Source: Bacillus sp. UNC41MFS5 (GTDB taxonomy: Bacteria > Bacillota > Bacilli > Bacillales_B > DSM-18226). From it: a stretch of DNA of 64,000 nucleotides. The notes beneath the pieces were generated by a model. That model was not told the DNA's origin. It did not search any database and saw only the letters and a list, made by a program, of their open reading frames with translations. The stretch is from positions 434,001 to 498,000 of the forward strand of contig NZ_KK366017.1 of assembly GCF_000686805.1 (NCBI RefSeq). Direction: 5' to 3'. Made by a program: the position numbers and the translations under genes. Positions 26,253 to 35,884 of this stretch are shown here, piece after piece (position 1 is the first letter of the stretch; each line of letters begins with the position of its first letter).

Positions 26253-26424
26253 GTAGGCGGATTATTTTATTCTGATTCGCAATCATGATAAAATTAAAGA
26301 AGAATTAAAAGGGAAATTGTTACATATCGTCGATTTATTCTGAAGCAAATAGGGTAAACTTATGAAGGGGAAATAGGGTTATAATTGATAATAATTGTTT
26401 AATTAAATTAATTATAATTTAATA

Positions 26425-26453
26425 TTGACTCGAAATAAGTTCTGTCCTATAAT
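26425..26453 (+). promoter_or_regulatory. ykuU promoter
   Basis: TTGACT and TATAAT are 17 bp apart. A 7-bp hairpin ATAGCAA/TTGCTAT (26471-26491) begins near the expected transcript start and could stabilise the 5' end. Confidence 0.75.
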
Positions 26454-26518
26454 TAGTATTGTGATAAAGGATAGCAAATGAGAATTGCTATAAACACTTA
26501 ATATTTGGAGGGATTTGA

Positions 26519-27067
26519 ATGCCTGAACGTATGGTAGGTAAACAAGCACCACGCTTTGAAATGGATGCTGTATTACCAAACAAAGAATTTGGTAAAGTTA
26601 GTCTAGAAGAAAACATGAAAAACGATAAGTGGACTGTATTATTCTTCTATCCAATGGACTTTACATTTGTTTGTCCAACTGAAATCACAGCATTATCAGA
26701 CCGCAATGAAGAGTTTGATGATTTAGATGCAGTTGTTGTTGGTGTATCTACAGATACTATTCATACTCACCTTGCTTGGATCAAAACAGACCGTAAAGAA
26801 AATGGTCTTGGCGATTTAAATTACGCGTTAGCAGCTGATACTAACCATGTAGTAGCGCGTGACTATGGTGTTCTAATTGAAGAAGAAGGGATTGCGCTTC
26901 GTGGATTATTCATCATCAGCCCAGAAGGTGAATTAATGTATTCTGTTGTTAACCACAACAACATCGGCCGTGACGTTGATGAAACTCTTCGTGTTCTTCA
27001 AGCATTACAAACTGGTGGTCTTTGCCCAGCTAACTGGAAGCCTGGACAAGCTACATTGAACGTATAA
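26519..27067 (+). CDS. ykuU: 2-Cys peroxiredoxin YkuU
   Basis: This 182-residue thiol peroxidase has peroxidatic Cys in TFVCPTEITALSD (about residue 52) and resolving Cys in GGLCPANWKPG (about 169). It matches B. subtilis YkuU. It is followed by the thioredoxin-like ykuV, which may act as its reductant, although a terminator hairpin separates them. ATG follows GGAGGG. Confidence 0.93.
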   Translation: MPERMVGKQAPRFEMDAVLPNKEFGKVSLEENMKNDKWTVLFFYPMDFTFVCPTEITALSDRNEEFDDLDAVVVGVSTDTIHTHLAWIKTDRKENGLGDLNYALAADTNHVVARDYGVLIEEEGIALRGLFIISPEGELMYSVVNHNNIGRDVDETLRVLQALQTGGLCPANWKPGQATLNV

Positions 27068-27084
27068 TTAGTAGAAAATAGATT

Positions 27085-27115
27085 GACCTAACCTATTATA
27101 GTGTTAGGTCTTTTT
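27085..27115 (+). terminator. Hairpin terminator between ykuU and ykuV
   Basis: GACCTAAC / GTTAGGTC stem then TTTTT, ending just before the ykuV Shine-Dalgarno; probably partial termination. Confidence 0.7.
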
Positions 27116-27132
27116 AATAGGAGGAAATCTAA

Positions 27133-27588
27133 ATGAAATTACGTGAACCAATGCCAGAATTAACTGGGGCTTCTGAATGGTTAAACGGTGAAGTAACCAA
27201 AGGAGACCTTATCGGTGAAAAACCAACATTAATCCATTTTTGGTCGATCAGCTGTCATCTTTGTAAAGAAGCGATGCCTCAGGTAAATCAATTCCGTGAT
27301 GATTTTAAGGACAAGTTAAATGTGGTTGCCGTTCATATGCCGCGTTCTGAAAACGATTTGAATATCGAAGAAATTAAACAAGTGGCAGCAGAACATGGTA
27401 TCAATCAACCGATTTTTGTAGACAGTGACCATAAGTTAACAGAAGCGTTCGAAAATCAATATGTCCCTGCTTATTATGTCTTTGACCGTGAAGGTAAGCT
27501 TCGTCATTTCCAAGCAGGCGGAAGCGGCATGAAAATGCTCGAAAAACGTGTAAACCGTGTATTGGATGAATTGGAAAAAACAGAATAA
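27133..27588 (+). CDS. ykuV: Thiol-disulfide oxidoreductase YkuV
   Basis: This 151-residue thioredoxin-fold protein of the TlpA/ResA type has active site SCHLCKEAMP (CHLC, about residues 40-43) and the cis-Pro region YVPAYYVFD. There is no signal peptide, so it acts in the cytosol. It corresponds to B. subtilis YkuV, shown there to be a thioredoxin-like reductase. Its neighbour is peroxiredoxin YkuU. Confidence 0.93.
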   Translation: MKLREPMPELTGASEWLNGEVTKGDLIGEKPTLIHFWSISCHLCKEAMPQVNQFRDDFKDKLNVVAVHMPRSENDLNIEEIKQVAAEHGINQPIFVDSDHKLTEAFENQYVPAYYVFDREGKLRHFQAGGSGMKMLEKRVNRVLDELEKTE

Positions 27589-27597
27589 TAAACATTG

Positions 27598-27635
27598 AAA
27601 AGCTTCCCGTTGTGAATCAACGGGAAGCTTTTTTT
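27598..27635 (+). terminator. ykuV terminator
   Basis: AAAGCTTCCCGTTG / CAACGGGAAGCTTT stem with loop TGAAT and a long T run. Confidence 0.9.
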
Positions 27636-27729
27636 ATTTGACTGTAACCTTGCAGCCTATTAATCGTCGGTATTTATAAGTATGCATTTATATAGGCCAT
27701 AACAATAAGAACAAAAGGGGTGTCTGAAG

Positions 27730-28644
27730 ATGAAAAATTTAAAACGAAGGCTACCAATCCTATTTATTATCTTATTAGTTTGGATTGCTGGTTGCAGTGC
27801 TAGCGGCAGTGAAGAAAAAAGTGAAAAAATGTCTCAAAGTAATGATGTGGCTTTGGATAACGCTTCATCTGGAAGAAGTGCCGAGCAAGCAAACTTTTAT
27901 GCAGGTGAATTGGGAAAGGCGGAAAAAACAACTGAACCTAATAAAATAAAAGTTCAAAATCAAATGGTCATTTATCAAGCGGATCTCGAAATCCGTGTAA
28001 AAAAATTTGATAAAACGGTCCAGATTCTTGAAGAAAAAGTAATCAAATATGGTGGCTATATTACTGAGTCCAATGTGTCCAAAGAGGGGAAGGAGCAGGT
28101 GAGTGGCAGCATTAGAATAAGAATACCACAAAAAAACTTTCAATCCTTTTTACATGATGCAGAAAGCCAAGCTGCTGAGGTTCTGAATAGAAACATTACG
28201 GGGCAGGATGTAACAGAGGAGTATGTTGATCTTGAGTCAAGATTAAAATCAAAAAGGGTAGTGGAAGAACGGTTAACAACATTCATGAAAAGTGCTGTAA
28301 AAACAGAAGATTTATTGAAAATTTCGGCTGATCTAGCAGTTGTTCAAGAGGAAATCGAGGCCATTGAAGGAAAGATGAAATTCTTAGAAAATCAAACATC
28401 CCTTTCGACGGTTAACATCACTTTATATGAAAAAAGCGTAGTTATTCCAACTATTGATAAAGACAAGTTAAATACTTGGGAAAAAACAAAAAAACAATTT
28501 ATGAAAAGTATCAATATGTTATTAGTTGGCTTATCAGGTTTAGTTGTTTTCATCATTGGTAATATTCCCGTCTTAGCTATTTTATTTTTACTAGGATTCC
28601 TTTCTGTTTTCTTTTATAGAAAGAAGAAAAACAGACCTGAGTAA
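27730..28644 (+). CDS. DUF4349-type lipoprotein
   Basis: This 304-residue protein has lipobox WIAGC (Cys22), a Ser-rich linker and the DUF4349 core (about 75-235) with long heptad helices (LAVVQEEIEAIEGKMKFLE). A C-terminal membrane segment (about 260-295) ends in basic residues. It is therefore anchored at both ends with an extracellular coiled coil. Function unknown. In B. subtilis the rok region follows ykuV, so this gene is a difference. Confidence 0.87.
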   Translation: MKNLKRRLPILFIILLVWIAGCSASGSEEKSEKMSQSNDVALDNASSGRSAEQANFYAGELGKAEKTTEPNKIKVQNQMVIYQADLEIRVKKFDKTVQILEEKVIKYGGYITESNVSKEGKEQVSGSIRIRIPQKNFQSFLHDAESQAAEVLNRNITGQDVTEEYVDLESRLKSKRVVEERLTTFMKSAVKTEDLLKISADLAVVQEEIEAIEGKMKFLENQTSLSTVNITLYEKSVVIPTIDKDKLNTWEKTKKQFMKSINMLLVGLSGLVVFIIGNIPVLAILFLLGFLSVFFYRKKKNRPE

Positions 28645-28729
28645 ATAGATGTACCATACTATATATCTTTAATGAAGAATGCTAAAATGATTCCATAGTA
28701 GACAATGTTTGAAGCAGAGGGGTTATTCT

Positions 28730-29389
28730 ATGAAAATGAGCTTTGCAGTCATTGGGCTGGGCCGATTCGGTGGAAGTATTTGTCGTACGCTTACCGATGA
28801 GGGGATGGAAGTACTGGCAATTGATAAAAATGAGGAACGTGTCAATGAATATGCAATGATTGCTTCCCATGCGGTTGTAGGTGATACAACAGACGAAGCT
28901 GTTTTAAAAAGCTTAGGGATCCGTAACTTTGATCATGTAATCGTAGCTATTGGCGAGGATATTCAATCAAGCATACTAACAACCCTTATTCTCAAAGAAT
29001 TGGGTGTCGTTCGTATTACCGCAAAGGCTCAAAATGATTACCATGAAAAAGTTCTTCGTAAAATTGGAGCAGACAGTGTTGTCCATCCAGAAAGAGATAT
29101 GGGAAAACGTATAGCAAACAACATGGCCTCTAGCAACGTTGTTGACTATCTTGAACTTTCAGATGAACACAGTATTGTAGAGATTGTTGCGAATGGAAAA
29201 CTTAGTGGTCATACAATTATGGATTTAGATATTCGGAAGAAATATGGTTTGAATATTGTTGCTATCAAAAGGGGGGAAGAGATTATTGTTTCTCCGCAAG
29301 CGAAAGAAACCTTCCACGCTAATGATGTGCTAATTGTAATCGGTACAGACCAAGACATTGATCGGTTCGAGAAAAAAGTATTGGAATAA
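28730..29389 (+). CDS. ktrC: KtrC, RCK regulator of potassium uptake
   Basis: This 219-residue protein has an RCK_N Rossmann domain (GLGRFGGSICRTL) that binds ATP/ADP and an RCK_C domain (about 135-219) that binds c-di-AMP in KtrC homologs. It gates the KtrD channel subunit, encoded elsewhere. ATG 28730 follows GAGGGG; an upstream ATG at 28709 lacks a ribosome-binding site. The c-di-AMP receptor DarB is also in this window. Confidence 0.93.
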   Translation: MKMSFAVIGLGRFGGSICRTLTDEGMEVLAIDKNEERVNEYAMIASHAVVGDTTDEAVLKSLGIRNFDHVIVAIGEDIQSSILTTLILKELGVVRITAKAQNDYHEKVLRKIGADSVVHPERDMGKRIANNMASSNVVDYLELSDEHSIVEIVANGKLSGHTIMDLDIRKKYGLNIVAIKRGEEIIVSPQAKETFHANDVLIVIGTDQDIDRFEKKVLE

Positions 29390-29390
29390 C

Positions 29391-29424
29391 GAAAAGCTCC
29401 AGCGCCTAGGCGCTGGAGCTTTTC
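29391..29424. terminator. 34-bp perfect palindrome, repeat copy 2, acting as bidirectional terminator
   Basis: The arms GAAAAGCTCCAGCGCCT and AGGCGCTGGAGCTTTTC are exact inverse copies. The core is shared with 25047-25066. It separates convergent ktrC and rnjA. The repeat appears to have been recruited as a terminator. Confidence 0.8.
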
Positions 29425-29431
29425 TTAAGAG

Positions 29432-31099
29432 TTACACTTCCATAATGATTGGTAAAATCATTGGTCTGCGTTTTGTTTTTTCGTATAGGAAAGGAGCTAA
29501 TGTATCCGTAATTTCGTTTTTAATTTCCGACCATTGGCTTGTCTTTCTTTCCATTACCCTATTCAAGTGTTTAGTGATTAGGTTCTGTGCATCATTGATT
29601 AAATCACCAGATTCTCGCATATAAACAAATCCTCGCGAAATTAAATCTGGTCCTGATGCGATTTTGAATTCCTTCATATTAATACTTACCACTACAACCA
29701 CTAAACCTTCTTCTGAGAGGATTCTACGGTCCCGTAAGACGATATTTCCGATGTCGCCTACTCCGCTGCCATCAATATAAACGGAACCAGATGGAATCTT
29801 TCCTGCAACCTGTGCAGTATCCTCGGAAAGTGCTAATACCTCACCATTATCCATAATAAAACAGTTTTCTTCTTGTACACCACAATCAACTGCAATCTTG
29901 GCATGCATTCTTTGCATACGATATTCACCATGAATTGGCATAAAGAACTTCGGTCTGATTAAGCGAAGCATAAGCTTTTGTTCTTCCTGTCCACCGTGAC
30001 CAGAGGTATGAATATTGCTAAGTTTTCCGTGAATGACTTCAGCACCTGCTCTGTAGAGCATATTAATGGTTCTGCTCACGCTGATTGTGTTCCCGGGAAT
30101 AGGTGATGATGAAAATACAACAGTATCTCCAGGAATGATTTGAATTTGTCTATGTGTACCATTTGCAATTCTTGATAGGGCAGCCATCGCTTCGCCCTGA
30201 CTTCCAGTACAAAGGATGGTAACTTTATCTGCAGGCAATCGATTAATTTGATTTGCTTCAATAAAGGTTTCTTTAGGTGCATTAATATACCCTAACTCAA
30301 GTCCAATATTAATGGCAGCCTCCATGCTGCGTCCAAAAACTGCTACTTTCCTTCCATATACCACGGCTGCCTCAACTACTTGCTGCAATCGGTGAATATT
30401 TGATGCAAATGTTGCAAATATGATTCGGCCATCCACTTTACGGAAAATATCGTTAATACTGTCGCCAACCCGGCGTTCTGACATCGTAAATTCAGGTATT
30501 TCACTATTCGTACTGTCTGATAGTAAACAAAGTACTCCTTCCTTCCCGATTTCGGCCATTTTAGTTAAATTGGCTGGTTCACCGACAGGAGTAAAATCGA
30601 ATTTAAAATCACCAGTATGGACAATTTGTCCTGGCGGTGTTTTAACAACAATTCCATAAGAATCAGGAATACTATGAGTGGTGCGGAAAAAAGTAACCGA
30701 TGTTTTGCGGAATTTTATGACATCGTCTTCTTTTATATCAATCAGCTTAGCATTTCTTAATAAGCCGTGTTCTTCAAGTTTATTTTTAATTAACCCAAGA
30801 GCCAATTTGCCTCCATAAATCGGAACATTGACTTCACGCAATAAATAGGGAATACCCCCAATGTGATCTTCATGTCCATGAGTAACAAATAAACCTTTTA
30901 TTTTTTCCTGATTTTTAACCAAATAGGTATAATCCGGAATAACATAATCAATGCCTAATAGCTCGTCCTCTGGAAATTTTATGCCGGCATCGATTAAAAT
31001 TATTTCATCCTGGAACTGAACTGCATATGTGTTTTTGCCAATTTCGCCTAATCCACCCAGGGCAAAAACTGCAGTTTGATCATTCTTAACAAATTTCAT
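29432..31099 (-). CDS. rnjA: Ribonuclease J1
   Basis: This 555-residue metallo-beta-lactamase/beta-CASP nuclease has 5' exonuclease and endonuclease activity and a central role in mRNA decay. The zinc motif is [10 protein letters not shown] (about residue 73), and beta-CASP motifs surround [10 protein letters not shown] and PIHGEYRM. Length and termini match B. subtilis RNase J1. rpoY lies 6 bp upstream and is cotranscribed. SR1P, whose homolog promotes GapA-RNase J1 binding, is encoded about 9 kb away. Confidence 0.97.
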   Translation of the reverse strand: MKFVKNDQTAVFALGGLGEIGKNTYAVQFQDEIILIDAGIKFPEDELLGIDYVIPDYTYLVKNQEKIKGLFVTHGHEDHIGGIPYLLREVNVPIYGGKLALGLIKNKLEEHGLLRNAKLIDIKEDDVIKFRKTSVTFFRTTHSIPDSYGIVVKTPPGQIVHTGDFKFDFTPVGEPANLTKMAEIGKEGVLCLLSDSTNSEIPEFTMSERRVGDSINDIFRKVDGRIIFATFASNIHRLQQVVEAAVVYGRKVAVFGRSMEAAINIGLELGYINAPKETFIEANQINRLPADKVTILCTGSQGEAMAALSRIANGTHRQIQIIPGDTVVFSSSPIPGNTISVSRTINMLYRAGAEVIHGKLSNIHTSGHGGQEEQKLMLRLIRPKFFMPIHGEYRMQRMHAKIAVDCGVQEENCFIMDNGEVLALSEDTAQVAGKIPSGSVYIDGSGVGDIGNIVLRDRRILSEEGLVVVVVSINMKEFKIASGPDLISRGFVYMRESGDLINDAQNLITKHLNRVMERKTSQWSEIKNEITDTLAPFLYEKTKRRPMILPIIMEV

Positions 31100-31105
31100 A
31101 AATTA

Positions 31106-31315
31106 TCATTTCTCCAATACGTTATAGTCTTCATTTTGTTGTTCATAACTAAGGTGTGCTCCCTTAACTTCTTGAACGGATTCAACATTATAGCCACGGT
31201 CAGCAATTTTAGTACGGACGTCTCTTACTGATTCACCTTCAATAAAAAGGGTTTTTGTATTTTCTCTGACAGGTACTTCTCTGATGCTTTCTTGATAATA
31301 TACTTTAAATATCAT
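31106..31315 (-). CDS. rpoY: RNA polymerase epsilon subunit
   Basis: This 69-residue protein (YkzG) starts MIFKVYYQESIREVPVRENT and ends in an acidic tail, as in B. subtilis RpoY, a small polymerase-bound subunit. ATG 31315 follows TTAGGAG; a longer upstream frame is not conserved in length. It overlaps the rnjA operon start, so RNA polymerase and RNA decay functions are co-expressed. Confidence 0.93.
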   Translation of the reverse strand: MIFKVYYQESIREVPVRENTKTLFIEGESVRDVRTKIADRGYNVESVQEVKGAHLSYEQQNEDYNVLEK

Positions 31316-31510
31316 TACAATATCGCTCCTAACTTGGGACATAGCTTTTTCTATTATATAAAACATTTTCATCTTTTTCATTTATTTTCTTTGGAAAACA
31401 TTAGTCTTGTATGAAAAGTATGTAAAAAAGAATCGTTGTTTTTACAATTTACAATAACGAAGGAGCCCTTCGCAAGTTTGAAGGGCCCTAAATAAATTTA
31501 GGCAATGGAT

Positions 31511-31582
31511 TTATGCAATAGATTTTTTTCGTAGTAAATCATTCCACTGTTTTAAGAGCTTCTTTCTCAGCTTCTTTAACAT
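31511..31582 (-). CDS. Candidate 23-residue cationic microprotein
   Basis: ATG 31582 follows TAAGGAG at 10-nt spacing, and a promoter (TTTACA-16-TAAAAT, minus strand) lies just upstream. The peptide MLKKLRKKLLKQWNDLLRKK plus SIA is strongly basic. Leu and Lys alternate so that it would form an amphipathic helix. No homolog is recalled. The surrounding 31316-31816 has no other gene. Existence of the protein is inferred. Confidence 0.4.
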   Translation of the reverse strand: MLKKLRKKLLKQWNDLLRKKSIA

Positions 31583-31605
31583 AGTGGATCATCTCCTTAT
31601 CTCTT

Positions 31606-31633
31606 ATTTTATACGAACCTTGTCCAATGTAAA
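31606..31633 (-). promoter_or_regulatory. Promoter of the candidate microprotein
   Basis: On the minus strand TTTACA (31628-31633) and TAAAAT (31606-31611) are separated by 16 bp, about 24 bp before the candidate ATG. Confidence 0.4.
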
Positions 31634-31757
31634 GTAAGCCATGGCAGATTATTGAAGTTTTTTTAAAATAAGAGTATTTTTACTTTATTATATGAAGAAA
31701 ATGCTAATTCAATCATGGTTAAACATGGAATTACATTGACAAAATAAAATATAGCTA

Positions 31758-31797
31758 AAAAAGAACCGACCCAGGGGTCAGTTCTTTTATTTTTTTG
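31758..31797 (-). terminator. def terminator
   Basis: AAAAGAAC-GACC / GGTC-GTTCTTTT stem with loop CAGG or similar, and T-rich flank on the minus strand. Confidence 0.8.
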
Positions 31798-31816
31798 CAA
31801 CTTCAATTAGGGCGAT

Positions 31817-32371
31817 TTACCGTTCGATTGCAATGGCACCTTCGATTGGTCTCAATGGATCTTCATGATTAATATAATCATAAAACATAATCCCATTTAA
31901 ATGATCAATTTCGTGTTGAAAACAAATAGCAGGAAGTCCTTTTAAACGAAGTTTCACTTCTTCACCGTTTAGAGTTGTACCCTTTACTGTGATTCTTGCA
32001 TATCTTGGGACATAGCCGGGTATCGCTCTATCAACGGACAGGCAGCCTTCTCCTGCGTTCAAATAGGATTTTTCAACAGAATGGCTAATAATTTTTGGGT
32101 TAAATAAGGCATAACTATAAAGAGTTCCTGTCTCATCCATAAGATGGACAGCAATCATTCGTTTTAACACATTGATTTGTGGGGCGGCTAAACCGATTCC
32201 AGGGCGCAGGCCGTATTGAACAGATATTTCAGGATTTTGGCTATTAATGACATATTCTAATAAATTGCTTAGTATTTGTTTATCCTCTTCAGAGGGCGGC
32301 ATGGATACTTCTGCAGCCACTTTTCTAAGGGAAGGATGGCCATCTCGTATGATATCTCCCATCGTTAACAT
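31817..32371 (-). CDS. def: Peptide deformylase
   Basis: This 184-residue metalloenzyme removes formyl groups from nascent proteins. All three motifs are intact: PGIGLAAPQI (about 57-66), EGCLSV (about 109-114) and FQHEIDHLNG (about 151-160). It matches the longer DefB (YkrB) form of B. subtilis. The HAD gene ykrA usually nearby is absent. Confidence 0.95.
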   Translation of the reverse strand: MLTMGDIIRDGHPSLRKVAAEVSMPPSEEDKQILSNLLEYVINSQNPEISVQYGLRPGIGLAAPQINVLKRMIAVHLMDETGTLYSYALFNPKIISHSVEKSYLNAGEGCLSVDRAIPGYVPRYARITVKGTTLNGEEVKLRLKGLPAICFQHEIDHLNGIMFYDYINHEDPLRPIEGAIAIER

Positions 32372-32549
32372 GAAACACTCACTCCTGTACTCTAACTAAA
32401 TTATTAATAATAATTAGTCTATCAGACAATTAATAAAAAGTTAACAATTGATTAATGCCCTCCAAATGCATCCCTTTTATAAACTCGTTATTGTCAAACA
32501 AACCAAGTGTCGATATAGTAGAATATGGAATAAGCAGGAGGTTTAAAAC

Positions 32550-33212
32550 ATGTCATTTATAAAAAATTCTGGTTTTATTTTATTTATATTGGTTTTGACA
32601 GTTATTTTTGCAGGATGTACAAAAGAAAAAACACCTGAAGAAAAAATGTATACCGTGTTAGAAAAAGTCGTAAAGGCGGAAAAGGTATTCGAGGAACAAC
32701 AGAATCCACTTGTTGAGCTTGAAAAAAAGGAAAAAGGGATATATGACCAAATTATTGAACTTGGCATGAAAGAATATGATCAAATCTTTAAGCTTTCAGA
32801 TGAAGCCCTTTTATTAGTAAATCAAAGAAAAGAACTTATGGATAAGGAAACAAACAGTATCAAGCTCTCGGAAAAAGAATTTTCAAAATCTGCAAATATA
32901 AAGGATAAATTTGAAAATCCAAAGCTAACGAAATTAGCTAATGATCTGTATGAGACAATGATGAAAAGATATGAAGCGCATGATGAGTTATTCACCGAAT
33001 ATAATGAGGCACTTAAAAATGATAAAGCATTATATGAAATGTTTAAAAATAAAAACCTTCCGCTAGATGATCTAGAAGCCCAAGTAAATAAGCTCAATGA
33101 AACATATAAAAGGATTTCAAATGCAAATGAAAAATTTAATATGCTAACAGAACAATACAATGATAAAAAGTTGTCATTTTATAAGCAGGCGGGGCTTAAT
33201 TCGGGTAACTAA
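32550..33212 (+). CDS. ykyA: YkyA-like lipoprotein
   Basis: This 220-residue protein has lipobox VIFAGC (Cys23), followed by a long helical, coiled-coil body (about 35-205) rich in Lys and Glu. It corresponds to B. subtilis YkyA, upstream of pdhA. Function unknown; it is anchored outside the membrane. ATG follows GCAGGAGG. Confidence 0.88.
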   Translation: MSFIKNSGFILFILVLTVIFAGCTKEKTPEEKMYTVLEKVVKAEKVFEEQQNPLVELEKKEKGIYDQIIELGMKEYDQIFKLSDEALLLVNQRKELMDKETNSIKLSEKEFSKSANIKDKFENPKLTKLANDLYETMMKRYEAHDELFTEYNEALKNDKALYEMFKNKNLPLDDLEAQVNKLNETYKRISNANEKFNMLTEQYNDKKLSFYKQAGLNSGN

Positions 33213-33230
33213 ATACTATTTGATAAAAAT

Positions 33231-33257
33231 AATCGGCAGATAATGCCGATTTTTTTA
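33231..33257 (+). terminator. ykyA terminator
   Basis: AATCGGCA / TGCCGATT stem, loop GATAA, then T run. Confidence 0.85.
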
Positions 33258-33381
33258 TATTATAACAACTCGAATAAAATGAAATAAATATATAACAGAA
33301 ATTGAAATTAAGTGATACAGAAAAAAATAAATGCGTATTTTTAGCAACATGATTGTAGTGGAAAATATAAATATATAGTAT

Positions 33382-33410
33382 TTGACGTGTAAAAACTAAT
33401 GAGGTAAACT
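33382..33410 (+). promoter_or_regulatory. Probable pdh operon promoter
   Basis: TTGACG and TAAACT are 17 bp apart. The implied leader to pdhA is about 290 nt and includes nested inverted repeats at 33543-33655. Nothing coding is seen in 33258-33708. Confidence 0.5.
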
Positions 33411-33542
33411 TGTAAATGAGTTCATTAATTGTATCAATGATGTTACATAAAATAGTGGTACAGAATAAAATGATGGTGAGGTAAAAGGAATTTGTTTTAT
33501 CTTATCTTTTCTGTGAAAAACTATTTATTAGTATGTTTAAGA

Positions 33543-33655
33543 ACTAAGCTAACCAAAATTCTATGTAATATCACGGGTTTACCCAATACAAAGTTAAAAT
33601 GGATAGGACTGATTATCTGCTTTTATTCTTTAGGTTTTGGGTAATCTAACTTAGT
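33543..33655 (+). promoter_or_regulatory. Nested inverted repeats in the pdhA leader
   Basis: ACTAAG (33543-33548) pairs with CTTAGT (33650-33655); inside, TTACCCAA (33579-33586) pairs with TTGGGTAA (33637-33644). An alternative stem CCAAAA (33553-33558) with TTTTGG (33635-33640) would compete with the inner stem. This may be regulatory RNA; no known riboswitch was recognised. Confidence 0.35.
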
Positions 33656-33708
33656 GGATAATATTTTCAAAAATTTAGCTCCTGAATTGAAAGGAAGAGG
33701 TGACCTAA

Positions 33709-34824
<1,116 letters not shown>

Positions 34825-34827
34825 GCC

Positions 34828-35805
34828 ATGGCTCAAATGACAATGATTCAAGCAATTACAGATGCTTTACGTTCGGAATTACGCAACGATCCAAATGTGT
34901 TAGTATTCGGTGAGGACGTTGGTGTAAACGGTGGTGTATTCCGTGCAACCGAAGGGTTGCAACAGGAATTTGGCGAAGATCGTGTATTTGACACTCCACT
35001 CGCTGAATCTGGAATCGGCGGCTTAGCAGTAGGTCTAAGTTTGCAAGGATTCCGCCCAGTTCCAGAAATTCAATTTTTTGGTTTCGTATTTGAGGTCATG
35101 GATTCCATTGCTGGTCAGTTAGCCCGCCAACGTTATCGTTCAGGTGGAAAGTTTAGTGCGCCTGTAACGTTTCGCTCGCCATTTGGTGGAGGGGTACATA
35201 CTCCTGATATGCACGCTGACAGTTTAGAAGGACTTATGGCTCAGACACCTGGAGTTAAGGTTGTTATTCCGTCCACTCCTTATGACGCTAAGGGGCTGCT
35301 CATTTCATCTATCCGTGACAATGATACAGTTGTTTTCCTTGAGCATATGAAGTTATACCGTTCTTTCCGTCAAGAAGTTCCTGAAGAGTCATATACAATT
35401 CCACTAGGAAAAGCGGAAGTAAAACGTGAAGGTACAGACGTTTCAATTGTTACCTACGGCGCAATGGTACATGAGTCATTAAAAGCTGCAGAAGAATTAG
35501 AAAAAGAAGGCTTTTCTGCGGAAGTAATTGATTTACGGACTGTAAGCCCGATTGATATTGAGACAATTATTGCATCTGTTGAAAAAACAGGTCGTGCAAT
35601 TGTTGTTCAAGAAGCACAAAAACAAGCTGGTATTGCAGCACATGTTGTTGCTGAAATAAATGATCGTGCAATTTTAAGCCTAGAAGCACCAGTCTTACGT
35701 GTGGCTGCACCAGATACCGTTTTTCCATTCCCACAAGCAGAAGCTGTTTGGCTTCCGAATTATAAAGATGTAATTGCAACAGCTAAAAAGGTTTTAACCT
35801 TTTAA
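34828..35805 (+). CDS. pdhB: Pyruvate dehydrogenase E1 beta
   Basis: This 325-residue transketolase-like subunit has the typical [20 protein letters not shown] start, [20 protein letters not shown] and C-terminal [10 protein letters not shown]. It completes the thiamine site with PdhA. The Shine-Dalgarno lies within the end of pdhA, so translation is probably coupled. Confidence 0.97.
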   Translation: MAQMTMIQAITDALRSELRNDPNVLVFGEDVGVNGGVFRATEGLQQEFGEDRVFDTPLAESGIGGLAVGLSLQGFRPVPEIQFFGFVFEVMDSIAGQLARQRYRSGGKFSAPVTFRSPFGGGVHTPDMHADSLEGLMAQTPGVKVVIPSTPYDAKGLLISSIRDNDTVVFLEHMKLYRSFRQEVPEESYTIPLGKAEVKREGTDVSIVTYGAMVHESLKAAEELEKEGFSAEVIDLRTVSPIDIETIIASVEKTGRAIVVQEAQKQAGIAAHVVAEINDRAILSLEAPVLRVAAPDTVFPFPQAEAVWLPNYKDVIATAKKVLTF

Positions 35806-35884
35806 ATAACTTATTTAATTGTACGCTATTATTTATATAGTTACATTGCTCAAAAAAACATGTAATTTAGGAGGATGAATCCTA

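Noticed and set aside
26375..26424. Possible Fur or PerR box before ykuU (TGATAATAATTGTTT and TTATAATTTAATATT)
   Set aside because: The first misses several Fur positions; the second matches only one half of the PerR palindrome. The region is simply very AT-rich.
33660..33676. CodY-box-like sequence near the pdhA start
   Set aside because: About three mismatches to AATTTTCWGAAAATT in an AT-rich leader; not above background.
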